This document shows, one piece after another, positions 13,671-23,300 of a DNA stretch of 64,000 nt (its first letter is position 1; each line of letters starts with the position of its first letter). The position numbers and the translations under genes are program-made. The DNA comes from Ectocarpus siliculosus (Eukaryota > Sar > Phaeophyceae > Ectocarpales > Ectocarpaceae). Location: the NCBI GenBank assembly GCA_000310025.1, contig FN649742.1:2154151-2218150 (forward strand), in the 5' to 3' direction. The notes under the pieces are model-generated. The model was not told the origin of the DNA, ran no database searches, and worked only from the letters and a program-made list of their open reading frames with translations.

Positions 13671-15090
13671 CTATGTCCCGAACGCAAACGTTTCCGCGAA
13701 GCCTTCTTGCAATGGCGAATCCACTGCTTGGATATATCGCTGCTCCTGCTCCCTCCGATCCGGATCTCGCGGACGCTTAGCGGGTGAGCCCCCCCCGTGT
13801 ATCATGGAGCCTACGTATCGCTGGGCTACCCTTCTCGTTTTCCACCCCACTAACTCCATAAGGGCTTCCACTGCCGTCCCCGCGAGGGACTGGCTGACGG
13901 CTCCTCCTACCCTAAAGGAGTGCATAGTATACAGGCCGTGGTGGTCGTTCAACCGGCCGTCCCGCATATGACACTGCAGAGCCGCGGTCATGCGAGCGGC
14001 GGTCCACTGGGATGTCCCCCTCGAGCCATCTCCCTGGATGTCGGGAAACAAGTACCCCTCACGCATATTCCAACCCACGGACTTCGCGACGATGAAAAAT
14101 TCTTGTACCGCCCGGACCGGACACAGTTCGTTACACTTCTTATCCCTTTTAGTAACGACTGCGTGTGACGAGCTGCGTAGCGTCTTGCCAAAGTGAAAGT
14201 TGAAAATCATCCCTTGGCCTTCGGGGAGGCGCAACACCTGTGCTGCCAATGCGCATGCCAAATCGAATCCACGCTGCATCGTGTGGAAGGCGACTACAAA
14301 CGCCGCAACGTCTCTACTACGAGCCACTCGCTCCCCCACGGTTTGTAGCTGGTCTGCTGTGTTACGCATGTGCCGTACGAGCCTCAGAAGTAGCGGGGCC
14401 AACATGAGCCTAGCTTGTTTGACGGTAACTCCCGCCCGGCGCTGCTCGATCTGGGCGTACGAGAGGTACCGACGAACGGCCGCGCTATCGGCTGCATTAC
14501 CTCTCTTCTCCCGCTCGTCCCACGGATCAGACTTTCCCAATATCTCGACCATGGCTCTCTTGAGTTTCGTGACGAATCCTTTGTCCAATGTTTGGGCCGC
14601 GTATCTCTTCGCACACGTACTTCCCGCGCTACAGGAGTCTAACGAATTTGACCCGATAGCGACACAATCGACTGCGTGAACCACCTTCGTGCCGTTACCG
14701 TGAGAATCCAACCAACACAACCAGTCATGTACGTCTGCGTCGGTGGCGCTCTCCCACCCTCGGCTCCCTGCTGTGTGCGCTCTCAAAAACGCGTCGAACT
14801 TATCCGCGACGGCGGATTTCCGGCGTTGCCCGGCTGTATTCGCGGACGCGACCTGGACGGCTTCTTTCCGTGCCGCCAGCCGATCGGCGTCGATGACCAC
14901 GGTTGCCCCGGGAACACGCGGCTCTAAAAGCCCCCGAAACGGCTGTACCCCGCAATGCTGACAAAAGTTGAATGTCGCTTCGTTTTGTGCCCCACACGCA
15001 TTACACAACACTTGTGTTACCCGGTCCGGAGCGCGCGTGGCCCCGGGAGGGATGCGCTCTAGCGCCCCCTGGTCATAGTGCTGATGACGT
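13671..15090 (-). CDS. Tyrosine recombinase of the DIRS-like element
   Basis: Catalyses integration of the element's circular DNA intermediate by site-specific recombination. The open frame runs on the minus strand to a stop at 13671. The first stretch with protein character begins near 15090; a GTG at 15011 is not needed as the start, because the frame stays open upstream. An N-terminal zinc ribbon (CNACG, then CQHCG) is followed by a SAM-like helical region and the catalytic domain. The domain has an Arg in MQRGFD, the HxxR box in MHSFRVGGA and the nucleophilic Tyr in AQRYVGS. The missing start codon suggests expression as part of an upstream polyprotein or by frameshift from the RNase H frame. 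I see no stop inside the catalytic region. Confidence 0.85.
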
Positions 15091-15146
15091 ACGGACGAAG
15101 GAACGATACCAAGGAAGCACCACCTGTCAACTCATACGGTATCGTT

Positions 15147-15720
15147 TCATAAATGACGAAAATCCAATTCTACCGCGCGCATTCCGTGTCGAACGTAAAC
15201 ATATTCGCGAAGACCGTCCTGATGGTGGGGATATCCAAACCTCCCCCGTCTCGGCACCACAAGCGATTTGACAGTAGCTCGCCCCACCCGCGGTAGCCAA
15301 TAATCGTGTACATCCGGTATCACGATTACGGCGTGGGCCCGGCATTCGGCGAGATGCTGGATAACGTGACCCACCATGACCGGAGGTGGAAAGCAGTACC
15401 CAAACGCCGGCGTGCCCAACCCCGGTGTGACCGCCGCCACATCTTGACGTAAAACATCTACACCCGCCGTTCCTTCGCACGAGTACCGCGAGAAAAATGG
15501 TTGTCGGCACCTTGCTCCTGTGCTACGCTCCACCTTATACTGGGCATTCTCGGAGGACGCCATGAGGTCTACCGTGAATTCGCCAAAAAACTGGCGCAAC
15601 CTCTCAAACGCTGTCGGCCGGAGGCAGACGATCTCTTGCCTCCCCGGCCGCGTAATGCTATCAGCTACTGCGTTCTCTGCTGATGGCACCCACCTCAGGG
15701 TGGGCCAGAAACCGTGTGCG
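15147..15720 (-). pseudogene. RNase H C-terminal part of the element's polyprotein
   Basis: Minus-strand frame beginning around LRWVPSAENAVADSITRPG, the end of a retroelement RNase H (the ENxxADxxSR type of box). It continues with FTVDLMASSENAQ, a Pro/Phe/Ser stretch, then FPPPVMVGHVIQHL and HAVIVIPDVHDYWLPRV, which is the conserved tail found after RNase H in DIRS-like and related elements. The reverse transcriptase that should precede it is absent, so it is listed as a truncated gene. The frame ends at 15147, close to the start of the recombinase frame. Confidence 0.75.
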
Positions 15721-15742
15721 ACTTACTTGCAACTCGAAGAGA

Positions 15743-16135
15743 CTAACCAGCATCGCATGCGTCGTGTGCCGGTGCCGAAGCCGGCGTTGGCTCCGATGCG
15801 GTCGATCCCCCTCCCCGCGCGGGTGCCTTGCCTGACGAAGGCGCGGCTGGTAGCACAAGAAGACATCCTGCCGTCTCCTTCACATGTTCACGCAACAGAT
15901 CGATGATCTCTCCCATGAACGCCCGAGCCCCGATCACCTGCTTAGCCGCCAGCGAGCCCGTCGCCCCTTTCTCCTGAGCTTCCGCGCTGCGAAAAATGTC
16001 CGTCACCTCCGTGGATGTAGCGACTCCCAGTGCGGTTACCAGAGGAAGGGCCATGGCGAACATGCCGACGCGGTCCATGGTCTCGATAGAGGCACCACCG
16101 TGTTGGCACACTCGCGAGAGGGCAAGAGTCGGCAA
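15743..16135 (-). pseudogene. Possible gag fragment of the element
   Basis: A 130-codon minus-strand frame between the right terminal hairpin and the RNase H remnant. It has a helical, alanine-rich part (EVTDIFRSAEAQEKG; FMGEIIDLLREHVKETAG) followed by a Pro/Ser/Ala-rich tail. Its position upstream of the pol-derived sequence is that of gag in DIRS elements, but the sequence itself is not diagnostic. It probably runs into a deletion junction near 15.72 kb. Confidence 0.4.
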
Positions 16136-16248
16136 CGAGCCGAGCGTGGCGCTGCTGTCGTAGCAAACGAACCCTTCACCGCTTTCCCTGAGTCCACGAC
16201 CGTGGCCGCGGCCAGCTGAGCTTCGGTCAGCTGCATGGTAGATAGTAT

Positions 16249-16473
16249 GCTGTTCTTCCTACCGTACTTCCTCGTTAGGGTTGGGAAGGCTTGTCACGAG
16301 TGGGTGCTCTCTCCAAGCTTCTCTGCAGTCAGTAAAATAATGTCGAAATCATGGAACCGCGAAGGGGTTCTGCAGATGAGAACAGACTGACTGCAGAGAA
16401 GCTTGGAGAGAGCACCCACTCGTGACAAGCCTTCCCAACCCTAACGGAGGGAGAGTACGGTAGGAAGAACAGC
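16249..16473. repeat. Right inverted repeat (hairpin) of the retroelement
   Basis: The arms 16249-16333 and 16386-16473 are reverse complements apart from a few bases (a short indel near the middle), with a 52-base loop. The outer arm continues into the right direct repeat at 16426. Confidence 0.9.
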
Positions 16474-16657
16474 CGTCCCCGCCCACCCAGCTGTACTAGG
16501 TATTTGATTTGACTTGGGTTAGTATTCTGAGCGACTGCCGCGTTGACGACACGACAGGAGGGCGTCAACGCGGGGGTAGTAACCCTGGGTGGAGTCTCCG
16601 CGCTTTCGTAGCCGGAGGCCTCATTTCATCCCAAACTCTACATCGTTGACAACTATC
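16426..16657 (+). repeat. Right direct repeat of the recombinase retroelement
   Basis: 232 bases matching 13271-13498, with an additional ACAG in the middle (in GACGACACGACAGG). The element's coding strand is minus, so this is its upstream end. Confidence 0.93.
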
Positions 16658-17759
16658 TTTCTGGTGTCCATTTTTTATTTTCTTTATTTTTAGAAAGGTG
16701 TACCCCCCCACCCTACGGGGGGCAGTTGGCTTATGACCACGGAAGGCGTCCGCGTCAGTTGGACCAGTACGGACATTAGAAGTGGAGACCGGAAAAGACA
16801 ACAACAAAGCAACAACAACGTCTATCTACCTGCCCATGACACATGCTGCCAACTGATGCGGCAACACCTGGGCACAACACGGACACAGGGAGTACTCCCC
16901 CTGCCCATACACCGTCAAAGTTGCTTACAAACTAGAACAGCCTCTCATTCCTCCTCTCATTCATGTCAAATACTTGTACAAAAAATGATGTAGCATACAT
17001 GCATGAAATGATCGACCCTCCCTGTCTTTACTTGTTGTGCTCCACGCTGCCTACTAATGGGAGAGGTAGCCATACCCTCTGCCTACACACGGACGAGATA
17101 GGTAACCATACCCACTGCATTTAACACACACCCACATGTCGGTGATGAAACCTCAACCATACGCATCTATCGGCGACCACGTCGTCAGGAGGCAATGATG
17201 GGAGAATGTTCTCCCGTGCCATTTGCACATCATCTAACGACACGAAATGACACCAAACGGTAAGAAAATGGTGAGACCACTCCTCCCGTGTGTCCGCACA
17301 TACTCCGAAATGTGTCCGCACACATGCATACCCGGAACATACATACGCGTACCACACTGAAAACATGTTTGAAAATTGAGGGAGATTGCATGCCCTACGA
17401 CTAAAAGGAAGGGTGTGCCACACATAACACGCCGGACTACCCAACAGTACCTAACACATTTATTTATTTCTTCTGCACCTTCCCAACATAACATATATAT
17501 ATGAGACACACAAGACAGCTACCAAACAAACTGTTTTGTTGAGCCTGTTCGGCGCCGCTGTTCGGCGCCCGGAACTCTGCCCTTTACCCACAGGGGAGTA
17601 GATGTCCCTATATTATATGCTGTCTGGGAAATCAATCGTAGACATACAGACAGGTACTTCTGACGCTCGCTATGAATTCATTGCTAATAATCTGTCTCTG
17701 ACTATATGATGATAGAGATGGATTCGTTGTGTCAGATTAAGAAAAAAAAAAAAAGACAA

Positions 17760-17900
17760 CAACAACAACAAACAGTCACCAACACAACCACCAACAACCA
17801 ATAATTAATAATGCCGAATCGGCATTTAATTTCGGTTGTTGTTGGTTGTGTTGGATCGGCATTTAATTTCGGTTGTTGGTTGTGTTGGTATGCCGAAATT
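17760..17900. repeat. Fold-back repeat with duplicated arms
   Basis: AACCAACAACC-type sequence at about 17778-17800 is followed by two tandem copies of a TCGGCATTTAATTTCGGTTG block (from about 17819 and 17852), each running into GGTTGTGTTGG. The second half is largely complementary to the first half, so the stretch can fold back on itself. It resembles a small non-autonomous DNA transposon end, but this is not certain. Confidence 0.5.
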
Positions 17901-18112
17901 CCCCGCTCAGAACCCGCTCAGAGCCGTATCTTGGTCTCCATCTGTCTGTAAATTTATTTTCCATTGTGTGAACAGCAAGCAGTGAACATGAATGATAATG
18001 GTTCTGGCTGTCGGCTGGTCTGTCTCGTGGTAGCGACATCTGACATCGGTCGGTCGGTCGGTCGGTCGGATGCAAAAAACAACAAGTTATTATGCATAGT
18101 CTTTCTTTGTTT

Positions 18113-18239
18113 GTATTTATGTTTAAGGAATAATAAAAACATACACAGAAAGACTACCCATTCGGGATATACCCTATTTATGTTTAATTAAGAAATAATA
18201 TAAACACAAACAGAAAGACTACCCATTCGAGATATACCC
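18113..18239 (+). repeat. Two-copy tandem repeat of about 63 bp
   Basis: Two adjacent units (18113-18174 and 18175-18239) share TATTTATGTTTAA, AAACACA-type sequence, then AGAAAGACTACCCATTC and GATATACCC. A shorter relative (AAGGAATAATATAAACAC and following bases) occurs at about 32769-32798, so it belongs to a dispersed family. Confidence 0.8.
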
Positions 18240-18490
18240 ACAGTCGAACGGGATGTGGTGGAGTCTTTTCAGTGAGTGGAGGGAAACCGGCTGGGTACTG
18301 GACTTATTTCGAGTCTTTTTTTAAGTCTATACACTGATGATTTATACCAGTGATGCCAGCTGGTGCTAAGTACAAAAACATCTGTCTGTATAGGTAACTT
18401 ACTAATGCATAGTCTATGCATAGGAGGCTGTTCACCAAAATGCGGCGTAATCGCCTTGAACTACCTGACACAAGATACCAGACACCCTCA

Positions 18491-18651
18491 ACCGATTTTC
18501 AAAGCTCGACTACTACTCCACGACGAAGAGGATGACAATTCAATGTCGAAGTGATAGATATGCTTTCGGAACGATCTCGACGGTCCCAATGCCGCCGTCT
18601 TCGGCACCGCCACTCTTTCGACTGCGGAATAATCGACCTTTGAAAATCGGT
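18491..18651. mobile_element. MITE-like element with 21-bp terminal inverted repeats
   Basis: The ends are ACCGATTTTCAAAG at 18491-18504 and its exact reverse complement at 18638-18651. The match extends to 21 bases with two mismatches. The interior is 119 bp with no open frame of note. I found no clear target-site duplication. Confidence 0.55.
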
Positions 18652-19088
18652 CCTGGGGGTGTGGTATATTGTGTCACCTGTCACTTACCAATATATATGT
18701 TTGATTGATAGTCAAATGGACTTTGTAGAGAGGGGCAAGAGGGGGGTGTGGTTCTGCCGCCTCGATGTCTCGGGTGGTATCCCCCATCTGATGAGGCTTG
18801 TTTGTGCGGCTAGATTTGGCCCCTTCGTCAACACCGAACAAAACAGCAACGGCGCCACGCCTGTGACCCTTAGCGACACACACCAGGGAGCCCACGTTTT
18901 ACCTTCGCTTTTCTTACAGGGCGTCAGCCTAGACTTCATCTTCCTCTCGGTTCAATCCTTCTTCATTCATTCTACCATCACGGCATCCAGGACATCGTAG
19001 TTGCGTCACGGTCAAGAAAGTTTGGTCGTCATCTACACATCTCCATCCGATCTCCAATCGCCGTTTCAGAAAGAAAGGCGAGACGGGA

Positions 19089-20343
19089 ATGAAGAGCATC
19101 ACCGTCCTCGTCGCATTCCTCCTGGGACTGGTGCTGATGTACGCCAAATCTCTGGAACTCAGCGATTTCACCGTCTTGGACGGCAAGGGAAATGCGTATC
19201 CCTTGGCAAACCTCAGACATGTTCCGGTGAGTTGTGAACGGCACTCCTCGCTGGTGTAGACCAGAAGACGGATCATCCTACAGCAGCAGCAGGTATAGAG
19301 TAGTCTATGCATACTTCGCCTGTGTCCGCTTGTTCAACCAAAAGCCTGATAAACTCTTTGACTTGCGTTGCGCCCATCGATGCTGCTGGACAGAATCCGA
19401 CCCAACAATGTGTGTGTGACTTGAGCGCATGCATACCACGCGTGCAGCGCGTTGGTTCGTCGGTTGCTGAGCCAAGCCGCTCGTCGAGCCACTCTGTCAT
19501 CCTGCTACTCTATTTATTTCTGTGGTCTAGACCTGGATGTAATCGTGCACCGTAACAACAGAAGTAGTTCGTAGACTGGTATGCATACAACATAAATTTA
19601 CTCCAGCAGAACTTATTCCCTCGATCGCTGCTGCTGCTGCAAATGGCCGTGACTACGCGTTTAGGGTCGGCATGCAGGTACAGCCAGTAGATGTAGTCGC
19701 TTGCTTGCTGTCGCCGTCGTTGAATGTCTCCAATGCTTCGTGTTGATCTGTTGACGTCAGCCCTCTCTGCGGCGATACATTTTGCCAAAGGCAGAAACGA
19801 ACCCTTGTGTTCGGGCACACTTGAAAAACCAGGCATGCATTTGAAATGACTTACATTTAGCAGGCATGAGGAGTAACGCGTGCTACTGCAGGGTGACATC
19901 TTCCGTATGAACTATTATTATATTTAGAAGTACATCCTCTGCCACAGGTTGGGCCTCATCGTCGCATGTAACGGCCACCGGCGATGCTGCCAGGAGTTGA
20001 ATGTTTGCGATCTATCATGTCGCTTGCGGGCCTGGCCTACGGGGTAGTTTCTGCTCCAATGTTTTCTGTCTGTGGGTGCCTACTGCTGTTGTACACGCAA
20101 CACTGCCCCCCACCCGCCCACCCGGAAATAGTGATGCCAACAGCGATGGGTTGTTCTGAAGCTAGCTACGCTTTGCTCCCAAACCTTCCTCGACGACACA
20201 TCGGCGGGTTGCATGCCAGTTTGTTTGAGCGTACCTTTTTAGGGTAAGTTAGCCTGTGACCACGGGAGGAATCGACAGCGTCAAGTGTTGGATCAGTACT
20301 GACATATGAAGGTACTGGGTAGAGAGAGATCAGAACGGTGAAG

Positions 20344-20394
<51 letters not shown>

Positions 20395-23300
20395 GTGGTC
20401 AAACGAATAAATATATTTCACATGAGAAGAGGTACCATTTACTGCGTGTTTTTCATTTTCTGTCACTGTCTCGGAACAAGGCCATGGGTGGTGTTGGATT
20501 GATTGTCGTCAAGATGTCGAAGTGTGCATTCTTTGTAGGCAGGTTGGCTCGAGTTTCCCCGGGACCGCCGTTCGTCTGTAGTGGGCAGAAGAATATCCCT
20601 ACAGTAAATAAATCACGTATAGTTCAGCAACATGCAGCATTCCATGATTACCAGCACTCGGTGCTCCGCGCCTCCCAAAACGGCAGCGGCAGCGTCAGAG
20701 CGAGAGCGGCGACGTGTTCGCCGGTCACCATTTTCTGGCTGCCAAGTAGGCGGACCTCTCAAATCTTCCCGCAGTTTCGGGAATTCTGCATAGTTTGTGT
20801 AACCGCAGGGAGCATCGGACGCACACAAGACACGTAGCGTTGTAGCAAGGACATACGTCGCCATGCACATGCATGGTGGGCTGGCTCCCAGAGCGACGAC
20901 TTGGCAACTACCAGAATACTGTAACGACTCTATTTCATGTGAAGACATGAAAACAACAACACCAACAACAACAACAACTCTCCAGGTTGAACGGCAAGTT
21001 GCGAGTGTGACGCACGGGTTTTGGATTGAGTTAAGTTCTCTCATCATCTTGACGACGGACGAACAGAAACACGGTGCCCTAATAGTCAGCGCCTCAGCAC
21101 CAGCAGCAATAGCAGCAGCGGCGGCCGCATGGCCAAAAATATGTTGTTGCTGCCGCCCCTTGATCTGTCGGTCTCTCCCTCCTCCCTCCCCACCTGCTGG
21201 TGTTTGTTACATGGTTGATCTGGCTATAATGCTATGGTTGTCTGATGCACCCGCCCTTACTTCGTTCCGACTCAATTAAGAAGTATTTTCCTAGCCGCAG
21301 CGGGAAAGAAAGGGAGCGGGGCACGCTTTTCGAGAATAGCTTGCCCATGGCCAGGCACAAAATGGCAGCTGTGTGGGCTCTTGTGCTGTGTGGCACACAC
21401 ACCCAATTTTTTCGGGGAATTAATTCCGCTGGGAGGGGTGTGCACGGCTTGCGGCACACAAGTTTGAGCTTCATGTTTGGTGTTGTCCGCGAGCGAACGA
21501 GGGCGTGATGTAGGATGTAGGGTGTTTGGGCCACGCGCAAAACAATTCCGCACACTTGTCCGAATGAGAGCTGCATTTCGAAGGTGTTACAGAGGCTTCG
21601 ACGACCTCGATACTTCGAAAAGCCCGAAAAGCTGTAGTAGTAGGTGGTCCCACACATTTAAGTACGTTTTGTTTCGACAACGACCAGCAGCAGCAGCGGG
21701 GTGACATCTCCCAAGCTCAACAGCTCACACAGCTGACGTGTTTTTGACTCGAACAGCCAAGCGAACCTCGACGAACCAAAAAAAAAAATTACAAATCTGG
21801 AAAAAGTGTGTCTATATAATAGGAAAAATAAAGAAAAACGGCTGTTTGACAACGCACATCGCACTTGCGCGCGCTAGGCCGTGTATTCGCGACGTTCCGA
21901 GTGACAAAACAAAATAATCAAGACCGAGCTCTGACTGATCGAAGACCAAAGCCTTCAAGTCGGAAGAAAAGCCCGGACTTTTATTCCATGTAATGCCGGA
22001 CTTTTATACCATGGAATGCCCGGAGTTTTATTCTAAATTTATATGCGACGGTTGTCTCCAGGTTCGCGTGTGAGCAAGTTCCCTTTGGGATGTGTGGTGT
22101 GGATACACACCAGTTCAACCTCTGGTGGAGAGGCTGACGTGACGTACGTATTGTTGTGTTGTGAGTCAAGGGGGGGAGCAACCTTGTGTTGAAGCAAGGT
22201 TCAGCTTCCATCCTACACTGACTCTATCTGTGGCAACACCCCGAAGGTAGATCTCCGACAGGTCATCTGACGTCACAATCTACGACAGTCTGAGGTGGCA
22301 TTCACATTTATTGTATTTTCTATTTCCTAAAAGTATGGTACTTATGTCATTGGTAGGCCGAAGATCTTTGGATATTTTTGATGTTCGAACCTCGTTACTA
22401 ATATCACGGGACGTTTGTAACACGATTGTTGTAGGCCGCCGCCGAAGGTTGATACCACAAGTAATCGACGTGGAGGGAGACGCCAAGGAGGCGTATGTAA
22501 CGCCCAGAAAGGATAGATAACGCACGGCTTCCGTGTGGGCCACTTCTTCGCTGCTCGGGTGCCTTGCATCTCATGGACTGCTGCGCGATATCGTGAAACA
22601 TTTTGTGTCGTGCTTCTAATGCATATCCCCTACAACAAATGAACGCGGAAGAAGTTTGAGCAGCCAAGTTTTACTTCTACACAACAGTTTTTGTACTTGC
22701 ACGCAACAGCAGTTCAAGCACTCCCCGAAACTGCGTCAGCTGCTTCGGAATGTTGTCCCTTCTGCCAAGGCTGTTTTTGCGCGCCACCTCTCAGCAGCAG
22801 CTGGGATGTCTCACAGCTGATGGGTTGGAAAAATTGTCTGGTCATTTTCCGGCCAAGAGAGAGAGCGGGTTTTCCAGCGGCTTGATTCACTCCAAGAGCC
22901 TAGATACCCACGGACGCCCACTTTCTTTTCGTTTGAAACGACCCTTACCGAACTTGACAGCAGTTTTCTTGCAGACGGCACGACTTAACGCCTACCGTAT
23001 GCATATGCATACGGACAACGAAGACGTGCTCGAATAGTTTACATTTTTTATGTATCTTGCATACGTACGGTGAGATCGAGCCCCCGGCGGCTCTCCGGGG
23101 GCCGTCTCTTCTCGCCCGCGGCGAAAATCAAGCGTGGCTGGCTGTGTATGTGTACGTGCGTAACTCTTTCTACAGCAAAAATTGTCTTCTGTAGTAGCAG
23201 AAAATGTCTATAGAAGAAATAGGAATAGTGTCTGCCTCTAGTAACACTTCTAGTTACCGCACACGCCTGTAGTTTGTAGCTGCTACATATCGGTGCTGTA

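Larger units (their letters stand above)
13271..16657 (-). mobile_element. Tyrosine-recombinase retroelement (DIRS/PAT-like), internally deleted
   Basis: Two direct repeats (13271-13498 and 16426-16657) bound a region whose minus strand encodes, in order, a gag-like fragment (16135-15743), the end of an RNase H domain plus its conserved tail (15720-15147) and a tyrosine recombinase (about 15090-13671). This gene order, and recombinase instead of integrase, is that of DIRS-group retrotransposons. No reverse transcriptase sequence lies between the gag-like part and RNase H, so this copy looks like a deletion derivative. Each direct repeat is joined to an inverted partial copy, giving long hairpins at both ends. 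The two repeats differ by essentially one 4-base insertion, so the insertion is probably young. The exact boundaries and target-site duplication could not be settled by eye. Confidence 0.82.
16658..19088. other. Repeat-rich spacer upstream of the glutathione peroxidase gene
   Basis: No gene recognised. It contains a CAACAA-rich dispersed repeat near 16730-16830 that resembles 20250-20390, a fold-back around 17760-17900, a (GGTC)n run at 18046-18070, a tandem duplication at 18113-18239 and a small inverted-repeat element at 18491-18651. Promoter and 5' UTR of the gene starting at 19089 should lie at its right end. Confidence 0.6.
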
